64,000 nt of DNA from Fischerella sp. JS2 (GCF_032393985.1 NZ_CP135918.1:6263724-6327723), one strand, 5' to 3'; positions 40,031-48,552 are shown, counted from the stretch's first letter. Made by a program: numbers and translations. The notes: generated by a model not told the origin, from the sequence alone.

Positions 40031-41803
40031 ATGTTAAAAGATAGGGAACTAGAGAACCAGATAAACTTTCTGGAAGAAGCCAACGGTAATTTGAATACCC
40101 TAGAATCTATATTCTTGGAACTCAAATCTAACCATCAAAGCTATTTACAAAATATTGATATGGCTCTCAAAGTGATTCATTCGATCAAAGCTGGTGCAGA
40201 TATTGTAGGTTTTCCTTTACTGAGTGATTTTGCTCACCGTCTAGCAGATGCGCTACAAGATTTCAAAAAACAGACAAACTTTTTAGAAATTGACACCGAG
40301 TTACACAGTTTGCTCTTATCTAGCATTGAATGGTTACGACAGATAGTGAAATTACTTTCTGTTGGCTATGTCATAGATGAGCAATGGTTAACAAGTTTTT
40401 GTTTTCCAGTATTTGAAGAGCTAAAAAAGCGTTTGACTCAGCAAATTTGGGCAAATAACCCAACGCAGTACTCACCACCTCAAGAACTGGAAGACATCAT
40501 CTTATTAATTTTCAAAACTGAAGTAGAAGAATATTTACAACACCTAAAATCTTTATTAGCTCAAACGGATAAGTCTGCTTTAAAATCAGAAGTCATCATG
40601 ATAGCTACTCAGTTGGGTGATTTAGGTGAGCTACTTTATTTAAAGGCTTTTACCCAGCTTTGTCAGTCAGTTATACAACATTTAGAAGTAGCTGTATCTA
40701 ATACAGATGTCATAGATATTGCTAAATTAGCATTATTGACATGGCAGCGATCGCAAACATTGATACTGACAAAGCAACTTGCAAAATTGCCGACTGAAAT
40801 TGGTGTGAACTGGGATATAAAAGGTAAATTTATTCAAAATTTTCCAGAGCAAGAATTCACATGTATAGAACTGTTACCAGATGTACTGTTTTCTAATTAC
40901 CAGAGAGAATGTCAAGAAATAACAGTACGAATTCCTGTCAATAAAAACGAGAAAATCAATTTTTTATTTCAGGAAGTTACTATCCAGCAACAAAACCTAA
41001 AAATGCATATAGATAGATTACACAAGCTCATTCACAATCTTAGCCTTCGCGTCAAAAAGCTGGAATTAAAAAATTATGAACTACATCTTGCTTATAATAA
41101 ATTATCTACTAATGTATGTACATTGACGAAAATACATGCACAAAATGAAAATCCATATCACATTGTTGCCGCTCATCATCTCACAGACAACAGTCAAGAA
41201 TTAAATTATCTGTCACAAACAGTCATCGAAACCATTGCTAAAATTCAAGCAATCACAAAAGATATTGAGAGCAATATAACTGATGCCAATCAAGTTAATT
41301 TCCTTTTAGAAAAAACAGCTCAAAATCTTAGAGAATCTTTTGTACAAACACCATTGCTTCACTCTAGACAGCGAGTCATGCTAGTAGAATGTCATGGTAT
41401 GCTCGTGGCATTACCAACAAATATAATTGTAGAAACATGTTTGTTAGAACAACTTGATAGTGAGTTTTTGCACTGGCAAGGTTCAACAATTCGCTTAATT
41501 AGGCTTGAGCAATACTTACAATTTTATAACTTACATCCCGCAATATCATCTTCAGATACTCTGCCACAAATCGATACTGCGAATGTATTAATCATTAGAG
41601 ATAACAATCAACAAGTTGCAGTACAAATAGATCGTTGTTGGGGTGAAATAGAAGTTTCTCTTCATCAAGTTGAAGCTAACACAACTCTACCTACTGGCAT
41701 TAGTAACTATACAATTGTAAATGATGAGCAAATAGTGCCTGTGCTGAGTACTAGTGATTTGCTGAATTGGATTACTACTAGTCAATTCTCAACAGCTACT
41801 TGA
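40031..41803 (+). CDS. CheA-like protein lacking the histidine-kinase ATPase domain
   Basis: 590 residues from ATG 40031 (TTG 40007 also possible). An N-terminal Hpt domain keeps the phosphorylatable His in VIHSIKAGADIVGF (His50 from the ATG). A second Hpt-like helical segment (~150-245) seems to lack its His (IATQLGDLGELL). A coiled-coil/dimerisation region (~315-435) includes QELNYLSQTVIETIAKIQA. It is followed at once by a CheW-like P5 domain (~440-585: RQRVMLVECHGMLVALP onward). The ~190-residue HATPase_c (P4) domain that separates P3 from P5 in every active CheA is missing, with no N, G1 or G2 box. It probably acts as a phosphotransfer or scaffold protein. Third gene of the chemotaxis-like cluster. 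Confidence 0.8.
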   Translation: MLKDRELENQINFLEEANGNLNTLESIFLELKSNHQSYLQNIDMALKVIHSIKAGADIVGFPLLSDFAHRLADALQDFKKQTNFLEIDTELHSLLLSSIEWLRQIVKLLSVGYVIDEQWLTSFCFPVFEELKKRLTQQIWANNPTQYSPPQELEDIILLIFKTEVEEYLQHLKSLLAQTDKSALKSEVIMIATQLGDLGELLYLKAFTQLCQSVIQHLEVAVSNTDVIDIAKLALLTWQRSQTLILTKQLAKLPTEIGVNWDIKGKFIQNFPEQEFTCIELLPDVLFSNYQRECQEITVRIPVNKNEKINFLFQEVTIQQQNLKMHIDRLHKLIHNLSLRVKKLELKNYELHLAYNKLSTNVCTLTKIHAQNENPYHIVAAHHLTDNSQELNYLSQTVIETIAKIQAITKDIESNITDANQVNFLLEKTAQNLRESFVQTPLLHSRQRVMLVECHGMLVALPTNIIVETCLLEQLDSEFLHWQGSTIRLIRLEQYLQFYNLHPAISSSDTLPQIDTANVLIIRDNNQQVAVQIDRCWGEIEVSLHQVEANTTLPTGISNYTIVNDEQIVPVLSTSDLLNWITTSQFSTAT

Positions 41804-41886
41804 TATACATATGAATTTTAGATGGGAATTACCTACCCTAGCTTTGATTTACCCATTAGCGATCGCATGAATTTTCATCGCCTGTG

Positions 41887-41920
41887 AGATCCCCCAACTT
41901 TTTAAAAAAGTCGGGGATCT
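41887..41920. terminator. Bidirectional hairpin between the CheA-like gene and cobA
   Basis: Long fold-back AGATCCCC...GGGGATCT with T- and A-rich inner arms, between two convergent genes. Same family as the hairpins at 12892 and 43570. Confidence 0.75.
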
Positions 41921-41945
41921 GATCCCTCATAACTTATAAGGTTGC

Positions 41946-42740
41946 TCATAATGGACGACAACTAGATAAAATTTTGTGCATATTTACCACCGCACCAATC
42001 ACCACAATTGCAGGTGCTTCAAATCCAGTTTGCTCAACCTGCTCTACAATTGTTCCTAACTCACCAATCAACTCTTCCTGATCTGGTCTTGTACCCCAAC
42101 GTACCAAAGCAATAGGAGTTTCCAGACTCAACCCCGCCTTCATTAACTCCTCGACAATATAAGGCAAATTGTGAATTCCCATATATATCACTATAGTTTC
42201 GGAACCGTGAGCGATCGCACTCCAATTCACAGTCGGTCGATACTTACCTGCCGCCTCATGACCTGTAACAAATGTTACTGAGGAACTATACAATCGATGT
42301 GTCAAAGGAATATCCGCGTAGGCTGGAGCCGCTATCCCCGATGTAATGCCCGGCACAACCTCCACAGCTACTCCCGCTTGCAATAATTCTTCCATCTCTT
42401 CGCCACCGCGACCAAAAATAAACGGATCACCCCCCTTCAACCGGACGACAACCGCGTGTTCTTGCGCTTTCTCAATCATTAACTGGGTTGTTTCTTCCTG
42501 CACTAGTGAATGACGTCCCCGCCGCTTCCCAGCATTAATTTTTTCCGCTTGATGATTAATCATTTCTAGAATTGCTGGACTTACCAAAGCATCATAAATC
42601 ACAACGTCTGCACACTCCAACAACCCTTTACCCTTGAGTGTCATCAACCCCGGATCTCCTGGCCCAGCACCCACCAAATAAACCTTTCCCAAACTATTCT
42701 TCCCCTCTTCCTTCGCGTCCTTAGCGTCTTCGCGGTTCAT
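41946..42740 (-). CDS. cobA: Uroporphyrinogen-III C-methyltransferase
   Basis: Adds two methyl groups from SAM to uroporphyrinogen III, giving precorrin-2 for sirohaem and cobalamin. 264 residues from ATG 42740, which overlaps the sirB stop by four bases (ATGA), so translation is coupled. Motifs: [12 protein letters not shown] (23-34), [24 protein letters not shown] and VTGH. No fused HemD or CysG domain. The first ~14 residues ([14 protein letters not shown]) are encoded by a common intergenic-type repeat, so the original start may have been replaced. Confidence 0.95.
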   Translation of the reverse strand: MNREDAKDAKEEGKNSLGKVYLVGAGPGDPGLMTLKGKGLLECADVVIYDALVSPAILEMINHQAEKINAGKRRGRHSLVQEETTQLMIEKAQEHAVVVRLKGGDPFIFGRGGEEMEELLQAGVAVEVVPGITSGIAAPAYADIPLTHRLYSSSVTFVTGHEAAGKYRPTVNWSAIAHGSETIVIYMGIHNLPYIVEELMKAGLSLETPIALVRWGTRPDQEELIGELGTIVEQVEQTGFEAPAIVVIGAVVNMHKILSSCRPL

Positions 42741-43456
42741 TCTTGAATTAAATCCCAAACTAAATCAGCTAACTGTGCACTTGCTCCTAAAGGTTCTGCC
42801 AACTGCAAATCCACCCCAGGAAACTGTAATTGTAACTTTTCTGTTACCTGAGCGATCGCATCAGTTATTCCACCTGCGAATAAAAAGTATGGCAGAATTG
42901 CAATTTGCCTGTGGCCAACATCAATCAACTCTTTGACTTGCACTTCTAAACTAGGAGGTACAGACCAGTAAGCAGTCACTGCATCTAAATTTTTCGCTAT
43001 TGCTTCTACTCGTATTTGTGAACCCGGACGACGGCTACCATGCGCTACAAGAATCCTCGCCGTCGCTTTTGTCGCAGTGAATTGCTTGGCTAAAAAGTTC
43101 TCTAACCCAGAGTGACTACCCAAATGTGGTTGTAATTCTATTAAAATATCTTCACCAAGAGCCGCTCTTGCCAGCCTGACTTCATTAGGAATATCATCCA
43201 TCACATGTACCCCTGATAGCAAAAACAGTGGCACAACTTTGAGATAAACCTTCTGCCAACCAACAGAATTTCTGACGAACTTGATGATTTGCTTATGTAA
43301 AGGTTCTGGCTTAAGTTCTAAACACGCTGTACCAACTCTAATTCCAACTTCAAGACTTCGCGCTTGCTCAATTACAAGCTTTGCCAACTCCTGCATGGCA
43401 ACTTCTGGACGTGGATCTCGGCTACCGTGGGATACTAGTAAACATGCAGACACCAT
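42737..43456 (-). CDS. sirB: Sirohydrochlorin ferrochelatase / CbiX-type chelatase, two-domain
   Basis: Inserts iron (or cobalt) into sirohydrochlorin. The 239-residue product has two tandem CbiX domains: LLVSHGSRDPRPE at residue 7 on, with His10, and the second copy ILVAHGSRRPGS. The family motif VHVMDDIP is present. ATG 43456 is chosen over TTG 43462. Gene order sirB-cobA with a 4-base overlap covers two steps of sirohaem synthesis needed by nitrite and sulfite reductases. SirB versus CbiX function is not separable by sequence alone. Confidence 0.9.
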   Translation of the reverse strand: MVSACLLVSHGSRDPRPEVAMQELAKLVIEQARSLEVGIRVGTACLELKPEPLHKQIIKFVRNSVGWQKVYLKVVPLFLLSGVHVMDDIPNEVRLARAALGEDILIELQPHLGSHSGLENFLAKQFTATKATARILVAHGSRRPGSQIRVEAIAKNLDAVTAYWSVPPSLEVQVKELIDVGHRQIAILPYFLFAGGITDAIAQVTEKLQLQFPGVDLQLAEPLGASAQLADLVWDLIQE

Positions 43457-43569
43457 TAGCAAGGGAAAATTTAAAATATATAGTCAATAATCTTAGCAAA
43501 TTTTTAATATTATTTTTATTACTTTGACACAGTTGTATTTCATTGATCGCATTAATTATCATGGGCAGC

Positions 43570-43604
43570 GAGAACCCCGACTTTTTTAAAAAGTCAGGGT
43601 TCTC
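43570..43604 (-). terminator. Terminator of the Mn-catalase gene
   Basis: GAGAACCC...GGGTTCTC fold-back with T/A-rich inner arms, 112 bases past the catalase stop and 114 bases before sirB. Third member of the hairpin family seen at 12892 and 41887. Confidence 0.7.
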
Positions 43605-43647
43605 ATCTCTCGCAACCCTTTAGAACTAATGAAATAGGACACTCATA

Positions 43648-43698
43648 GTTGATTGTTGGTAGAAAAATTGTTTTTCCAACCAACCAACAACTAACATT
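43648..43698. repeat. STRR-type fold-back after the Mn-catalase gene
   Basis: gttgattgttggt faces accaaccaacaacta with an A/T loop. Same repeat style as in the cpc block. Confidence 0.6.
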
Positions 43699-43715
43699 TA
43701 AGACCAACTAACTAA

Positions 43716-44405
43716 TTATGATTGCTTTTCTGCTAAAGGATCAGCAATGTAACGGAAAGTTGGCTCTGAATTCCAAGGTCCACGTTCATCTTTGCCATCT
43801 GTGGACAAGTTGTAGTAAATATCAACAGTGCTATCAGGTTGGATATTACCAAAGAACGGATCTGTTAATTTACCCAAAGAATCTAATGCTTTCATAAACA
43901 TTTGGGTGTGGGATATTTCTCTTGTCAAAAGATGAACAAGAGTATTTTTAGTACCTTCATCTGGTGCTAATTTAATTAATGCTTCGTAAGTTTGACGTGC
44001 GCCAGCTTCAGCAGCAATATCTGCTCTTAAATCGCGTACGACATCACCACCTTCATTTACGTAATTAGCATTCCAAGCAACACCTTGGCTATCTAGTAAG
44101 TGTGGTCCCATACCACGTACAGCGAACAAAGTACTTTTATAAGCTTCAGTTTGATCAACATTTTTGGTATGCGCTTCGATGAGTTTACCCACCATTTCTA
44201 AATGACCAAACTCTTCAATGGCAATATCTTGCAGCATATCTCGAATTCCAGGATTCTCACAGTGAAATGATTGAGTCCAGTATTGCAAAGCTGCTGTTAA
44301 TTCACCTGTTGCACCACCAAACTGCTCTAAAAGTAATTGAGCAAAGCGTGGGTTAGCTTCTTTAACATCAACGACATGAATAGTCTCTTTTTTGTGAAAG
44401 AACAT
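43716..44405 (-). CDS. Manganese catalase
   Basis: Haem-free catalase that removes H2O2 with a di-manganese site. 229 residues in a four-helix ferritin-like bundle. Candidate ligands are Glu35 (GELTAAL), Glu65 and His68 (AIEEFGHLEM), Glu133 (AAEAGARQTY) and His166 (REISHTQMF). It is shorter than Lactobacillus-type enzymes but typical of the cyanobacterial KatA/KatB type. Starts at ATG 44405 with gagaggaaaa just upstream. Transcribed alone, ending at a hairpin. Confidence 0.92.
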   Translation of the reverse strand: MFFHKKETIHVVDVKEANPRFAQLLLEQFGGATGELTAALQYWTQSFHCENPGIRDMLQDIAIEEFGHLEMVGKLIEAHTKNVDQTEAYKSTLFAVRGMGPHLLDSQGVAWNANYVNEGGDVVRDLRADIAAEAGARQTYEALIKLAPDEGTKNTLVHLLTREISHTQMFMKALDSLGKLTDPFFGNIQPDSTVDIYYNLSTDGKDERGPWNSEPTFRYIADPLAEKQS

Positions 44406-44611
44406 CAGTTATTTTCCTCTCTTAAGATATCTACTTTGGTCACAAACTATTAAGGATAAAGCATTGTTCAAAATTTCATATCTCTGGAAATTTTTTTGAC
44501 AATACTTTTCTCTAAGCACTAGATAATTGTTAGTTGTTAAAGTTTCACAACTAACTGTAGTCACCAGAAAAAATGATGTTTGTTGATCTGATACCTTACA
44601 CCAAGAGCAAC

Positions 44612-44706
44612 AAGAGCTAGAGGCTTTATTTCTTGTTATCAGATTCAACCTGGGAACAAGGATTTGGAGGCTGAGACTCCTGGCTGTTGCAGGTGGTGCA
44701 AGATAT
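44612..44706. repeat. Dispersed repeat, copy 2
   Basis: aagagctagaggctttatt, then cttgttatcagattcaacc, then gggaacaaggatttggagg and gagactcctggctgttgc. The same blocks in the same order as at 14126-14200, diverged. Non-coding. Confidence 0.6.
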
Positions 44707-44926
44707 AAATTGAGGTTACTCTATTTAAAAATGCTAAACATAACAGCAAATCTTTACCTTCACCTAAAGAAAGACTTACTGTTTGATTATTTCTAACCAA
44801 AGCTTTATTTGCTTATCAGAAAGATTTAACTAAAATTAGATTCTTATCCTCCAGTTAAAATAGATAGTAAAGTGCGATCGCTCACAGCTAATCTCGTGAA
44901 AAAGCCACAGACAAAGGGAGATATAT

Positions 44927-45343
44927 CTATTGCTGTTCAGCCTTATAAGTGTAAAACTGGTTAAAAGCTCCTATTGTCTCAAATTGATAACCAGGTGTAG
45001 AAGGCAAAATAGAATCAACTCTGAGTGCAGGTATCAACGAATTTACATTTAAGTCTGTATGGTAAATACTAAAAACAATAAAATCTTGACGTACGGTACT
45101 GTCAGCAATGATCTCTCGTAGTTGCGGCTGGGCAGAATCTACAACTTGCCTGCAATTAAACTGTATAATATTTTCTAAAAATTTAGGGGTTTTTTTGCAG
45201 ACATTTGTATTCAGATATTCTGTTAACCGTTGTGCTGCGTAGTTTTCATATTCAACCTGACTGGGATTTGTCTTAGTCATAGCCACTCCCAAAGCAGCTA
45301 GACCTAAGACTCCCACATATGCCATAATATTTAAGGCTTTCAT
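44927..45343 (-). CDS. DUF4359 family protein
   Basis: 138 residues. N-terminal hydrophobic segment (about 4-23: NIMAYVGVLGLAALGVAM) acts as signal or anchor, followed by a small soluble domain with two Cys (NVCKKTPKFLENII and QFNCRQVV), a possible disulfide. The pattern (NPSQVEYENYAAQRLTEYL; DFIVFSIYHTDL) matches the cyanobacterial DUF4359 family, whose function is unknown. Probably periplasmic. Confidence 0.8.
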   Translation of the reverse strand: MKALNIMAYVGVLGLAALGVAMTKTNPSQVEYENYAAQRLTEYLNTNVCKKTPKFLENIIQFNCRQVVDSAQPQLREIIADSTVRQDFIVFSIYHTDLNVNSLIPALRVDSILPSTPGYQFETIGAFNQFYTYKAEQQ

Positions 45344-45453
45344 TATCTGAACAGTGATTTGCTGTAGTTTCTAGACTCCAGATTAGCTGAGTCCGTTCCT
45401 TGGAAAAAATTTGGATCAATTTCCCAGGGAAGTGCTATAATGAGAAACGCAAT

Positions 45454-45527
45454 GGCGAGCGTAGCCAAGTGGTTAAGGCAGAGGATTGTGGTTCCTCCAT
45501 TCGTGGGTTCGAGTCCCATCGTTCGCC
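45454..45527 (+). tRNA. tRNA-His (GUG)
   Basis: A full cloverleaf: acceptor GGCGAGCG with CGTTCGCC (8 pairs including G-1:C73, the hallmark of tRNA-His), D-arm agccaagtggttaaggc, anticodon stem GAGGA/TCCTC with loop TTGTGGT (anticodon GTG), and T-arm GTGGGTTCGAGTCCCAT. The CCA end is not encoded. Confidence 0.96.
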
Positions 45528-46097
45528 CTCAGTTTTCAACTAAAGTATATGCCCAGTGATGGCAAATCTTTATGGTTTGCTAGCAAAAATTATCTCAGTT
45601 ATCAGATATTTATGGTTGCCCTCTAGGCGTCTGTGTGTAATTGTCTCCAAATCAAAGTTTTCTAACTATAAGGCATAATGAAGAGCCAAAATCATTTAAT
45701 TTACTACTCTTAGCCGAATTGATTCTACCTGATCCACGTTCTAGCATTAGTGATCATTTACCTCAAAAGATAATTGTTGAATCTACAGAGTGAAGAGACA
45801 ATTTTTGGCAATATTCTGATGAAGCTTGCGATATACGGGTGATACCGTTCTACAGATTGGATTTCTTGTAGGAATGATGTATTTGTATCATCCAAAAAGT
45901 AAAATAGTATGAAGCATTTAAGTAAGTCGGTAGGAATAAACATAAAGCGAGTTCCGAAAAGTAAACATGTCTAAAAGCATTACCAATGAATGGTAGTGCT
46001 ACAACGAGGGGAACTACCGCAACGCACTGTTTCCCAATGACAAAGGACAAATGACGACTCTAACGAGTTAGCTTTATTTGTACCGACTTGCTTACTT
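45528..46097. other. Gene-poor region with possible degenerate coding remnant
   Basis: 570 bp. On the plus strand around 45670-45793 one frame reads LLLLAELILPDPRSSISDHL before a stop, which looks protein-like but has no start, so it may be a decayed gene. The minus-strand open stretches at 45758-46050 overlap each other and are not convincing. No other element recognised. Confidence 0.35.
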
Positions 46098-46436
46098 TTA
46101 ATCCTCATCAAGAGCAGGGAAATATTCCTCAAATTGCCACAACTCATTTCTATTTTCAAAAAACCAAGTCCGAGTTGCTGGAGTTAATTTACTCCAAATA
46201 ATTTCAGGGGAGATATGAGGAGATGCATATTGATATTCTTTACCAAGGGCTTGGAGATTTTCTGTAACATCATCAGGGATACCAAATTCTTGCCAATCAA
46301 CTTTTCTATATATTCCAGACACACCTCTAGCAGGATCAAAAATTAATTGTGCAGCTCTAATTAAGTCCGCAAAGTGTACTGGCTTGAGTTTGTTGATTGC
46401 TTGAATTTCAATTGATTCGTTATTTTCGGGAGACAT
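46098..46436 (-). CDS. Small conserved acidic protein, unknown
   Basis: 112 residues, acidic, no membrane segment. Features: RAAQLIFDPARGVSGIYRKV, then DWQEFGIPDD, and an aromatic acidic C-terminus (TWFFENRNELWQFEEYFPAL). No enzymatic motif is visible. Starts at ATG 46436. It is one of four minus-strand genes (46098-48137) separated by short gaps; whether they share a transcript is unclear. Confidence 0.65.
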   Translation of the reverse strand: MSPENNESIEIQAINKLKPVHFADLIRAAQLIFDPARGVSGIYRKVDWQEFGIPDDVTENLQALGKEYQYASPHISPEIIWSKLTPATRTWFFENRNELWQFEEYFPALDED

Positions 46437-46545
46437 CGTAACTAGAGTGGTGAATAGTAATTATCTGTTGGATTTACTTTAGTGAGACTCCCACCCCGAT
46501 GCCTCTAGTTTAGCGCATAGCAGCAAATGTGAGCATTGCTCATCT

Positions 46546-46935
46546 CTAAGAACGCAACTGTGCAAGCATTAGCGCCGGATTCCAATAAGCACGTGTTGTT
46601 TGAATCTTGCCAAAATTGTTAATTTCAAACACTGTTATTCCTTCAAATGTCACTGATTTATCAGTTTTACTAATTCCCTGCATAGTCCATTTAACAGCTG
46701 CTTCATTACCTGCAATAAAAATATGCTCTGTTGTTGCTTCTAATTTATTAAATACTGTTTTTAACTGGTTGATAAATGCACGAAAATTTTCATGAATTTT
46801 TGTGGGTGGTTCTCCAACTGGGTTATAACTGATAGCATCTTCTGTGAAATTTTCAATCCAATCTTCAGCATTCATAGCGGCAATATTGCTAAAATAGTTA
46901 GCAATTAAATTTGTGATTTCTTCTTTTGTTAACAT
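46546..46935 (-). CDS. SnoaL/NTF2-like family protein
   Basis: 129 residues with the cone-shaped alpha+beta NTF2-like pattern: helices (LTKEEITNLIANYFSNIAAM), then AEDWIENFTEDAISYNPVG, a beta sheet (EHIFIAGNEAAVKWTMQGIS; VTFEGITVFEINNFGKI) and an aromatic end (TRAYWNPALM). Family members include ketosteroid isomerase-like and small ligand-binding proteins; the ligand is unknown here. Starts at ATG 46935. Confidence 0.8.
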   Translation of the reverse strand: MLTKEEITNLIANYFSNIAAMNAEDWIENFTEDAISYNPVGEPPTKIHENFRAFINQLKTVFNKLEATTEHIFIAGNEAAVKWTMQGISKTDKSVTFEGITVFEINNFGKIQTTRAYWNPALMLAQLRS

Positions 46936-46986
46936 ATTTTTTATATATTTTTAGTTCAAAATTTTACTAAATATTACTAATGCCTT

Positions 46987-47748
46987 TTAGCTTTGAGTAA
47001 TAAATGTTTGTAGTGTAAGATTAGTAAAAATATGACTGTTATAATTACGACTAGCACGTATCAATAAATTGGGATTAACCTGCCACTCAAGTACTGCACA
47101 AAACTCTTGTGCAGTTACTATTTTTGGAGGAAAAGTAACAGAAATACCATCACACAAATGTAAAGTTATGAAATTATCGCCTAAGTTTTCTAATTGATTG
47201 CAAGAAATATCTACAGGCGATGACACTATCCAATCGGGTGTGATAGTTTTAGCTGTTCCTTTCCAGTTCTGATGAAACTCTATAGACTTTTTGGTTGAGG
47301 GAGGAGTAGGTGTTTCTGGAAATGAAGTTAAATTTTCAGGAATAACTACAATTCTTTCTAAGTTGCCAGACTCATCATACATGATGACAACGCTAGCGCG
47401 TCTATCTTCGTAGCTCAAACCTGTTTCAAAACCAAAATTTGTACCTAGTTCAATTTTTTGAGAACCCCAAGAAAAACTATTATCTAAAAATAAAGCCCTG
47501 GTAATTGGTTTTTGATAAGGTCCAAAGATCTTTGTCTCCTTTGTGCCATCAGCATATGTATAGTGATTTTGGTGATATATTTCACTACCATCGGCACTGA
47601 TTTTAAAACTTCTAATACAATTAAAACTTTCGATTATTTCTCCGTCAGCAGAGTATCTCGTCCAAGTGCCATACCAATCTCTATTGGCATGATATCGACA
47701 AAAATTATCCCAATTTTGTAGTTGTGCTGCTGTATTATCTGTATTCAT
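46987..47748 (-). CDS. DUF3598 (calycin-like) protein
   Basis: 253 residues from ATG 47748 (TTG one codon earlier). The N-terminal half has WDNFCRYHANRDWYGTWTRY, typical of cyanobacterial DUF3598 proteins, which adopt a lipocalin/calycin-like barrel for small hydrophobic ligands. The C-terminal part (LHLCDGISVTFPPKI; CAVLEWQVNPNLLIRASRNY) fits a second barrel. No export signal. Function not established. Confidence 0.8.
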   Translation of the reverse strand: MNTDNTAAQLQNWDNFCRYHANRDWYGTWTRYSADGEIIESFNCIRSFKISADGSEIYHQNHYTYADGTKETKIFGPYQKPITRALFLDNSFSWGSQKIELGTNFGFETGLSYEDRRASVVIMYDESGNLERIVVIPENLTSFPETPTPPSTKKSIEFHQNWKGTAKTITPDWIVSSPVDISCNQLENLGDNFITLHLCDGISVTFPPKIVTAQEFCAVLEWQVNPNLLIRASRNYNSHIFTNLTLQTFITQS

Positions 47749-47774
47749 CAATTTTGTTTTGAGTACTTTAGTTA

Positions 47775-48137
47775 CTAATTTTCAACTAGGACTGTAACCG
47801 CAGCCACAGCTATCAACATTTCGTCATTTTTATCATTGAGTTCAGGGATGGCTCTACCTTGCACAACCATTCCCCCCAGTTCAACTGTTAAGGATTTGCG
47901 ACCAAAAGGTAGTACAGCTAGTACCTCTTGTTGACGAACTTGTGAGGGGTAGGGTACTGCAACTTGCACTTCTACAATCATTTCATTGGGGTGACTCAAG
48001 CCCGCTACCTCCCAAACACCAGGTAAAGCATTGTTGGCGATCGCATTTCTCACAGCCCTGGCTGCTGCTATTGTTGGATCTTGTCCATGCTGATCTATCC
48101 CCATTCCCATTTCGATAATTAACCGTTTACGTGCCAT
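47775..48137 (-). CDS. Lin0512 family protein
   Basis: 120 residues from ATG 48137, preceded by agaggtaact; the frame upstream to 48176 is not family-like. Features: MARKRLIIEMGMGIDQHGQD, then TIAAARAVRNAIANNALPGV, EVQVAVPYPSQV and the C-terminal EMLIAVAAVTVLVE. This is the conserved Lin0512 pattern, of unknown function. It is first in the run of four minus-strand small genes and divergent from the putative sRNA at 48336. Confidence 0.85.
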   Translation of the reverse strand: MARKRLIIEMGMGIDQHGQDPTIAAARAVRNAIANNALPGVWEVAGLSHPNEMIVEVQVAVPYPSQVRQQEVLAVLPFGRKSLTVELGGMVVQGRAIPELNDKNDEMLIAVAAVTVLVEN

Positions 48138-48288
48138 AGTTACCTCTGATACTGTTTTTGAATTACAGAAGCTCATCCAACTGAGTGGGAAAGATGCTAG
48201 CCCACAAATCTACAAATCATAAGAAAAGCTTATACAGGCTATTGATTATTCTTTGTCAAGTCTAGTTGACCTTTTGCAACAAAAAACT

Positions 48289-48330
48289 TTATATTTATTT
48301 ACATAAGTTAATTTTTTTAAATATTAATAT
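48289..48330 (+). promoter_or_regulatory. NtcA-type activated promoter of the orphan sRNA
   Basis: TTA-N8-TAC (48289-48302) is one base off the NtcA consensus GTA-N8-TAC. Exactly 22 bases later comes TAATAT (48325-48330), a -10 box of the TAN3T form. This spacing is that of class II NtcA-activated promoters. Predicted start is about 48336. Confidence 0.6.
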
Positions 48331-48335
48331 CTCCC

Positions 48336-48392
48336 ATCGACATTTGGATTCCTCATGGTCGCCTCGGTGTTTTGTACCGAGGCTTTTTGTTT
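48336..48392 (+). ncRNA. Orphan small RNA, NsiR4-like candidate
   Basis: About 57 nt. The first stem-loop is CGACAT / ATGgTCG (48338-48361) with loop TTGGATTCCTC. The second is a strong intrinsic terminator, GCCTCGGT / ACCGAGGC, followed by TTTTTGTTT (48361-48392). No plus-strand gene lies upstream, so the terminator cannot belong to an mRNA. Size, two-hairpin layout and NtcA-like promoter fit NsiR4, the nitrogen-stress sRNA that represses glutamine-synthetase inactivating factor. Identity is inferred, not proven. Confidence 0.65.
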
Positions 48393-48449
48393 ATAAAAAG
48401 GCAGGGAGCAAAAAGCAGAGGGCAAGAGGCCAGAAGGAACAAATAAGTT

Positions 48450-48552
48450 ATACCAATTCGCCAAAAGAATGCGACAGATAGGCCATCTTGTAGAGACGCG
48501 ATTCATCGCGTCTTTATCCAAGGATGTGTTGCAATCATTAATTGAATTGGTA
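48450..48552. mobile_element. MITE-like element (103 bp)
   Basis: Terminal inverted repeats ataccaatt (48450-48458) and aattggtat (48544-48552) flank an internal palindrome AGACGCGAT-tc-ATCGCGTCT (48494-48513). No coding capacity. It looks like a miniature inverted-repeat element of a type widely scattered in cyanobacterial genomes. Confidence 0.6.

Noticed and set aside
44409-44648. 79-codon minus-strand ORF upstream of Mn-catalase
   Set aside because: It overlaps a dispersed repeat and reads a non-protein-like composition; regarded as chance.
45758-46050. Two overlapping minus-strand ORFs of about 60 codons
   Set aside because: They overlap each other in different frames, lack ribosome sites, and have no recognisable protein-like pattern.
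48257-48270. gtcaagtctagttgac as the NtcA site of the sRNA
   Set aside because: Spacing is GTC-N10-GAC, not GTA-N8-TAC. The site at 48289 fits both spacing and distance to the -10 box.
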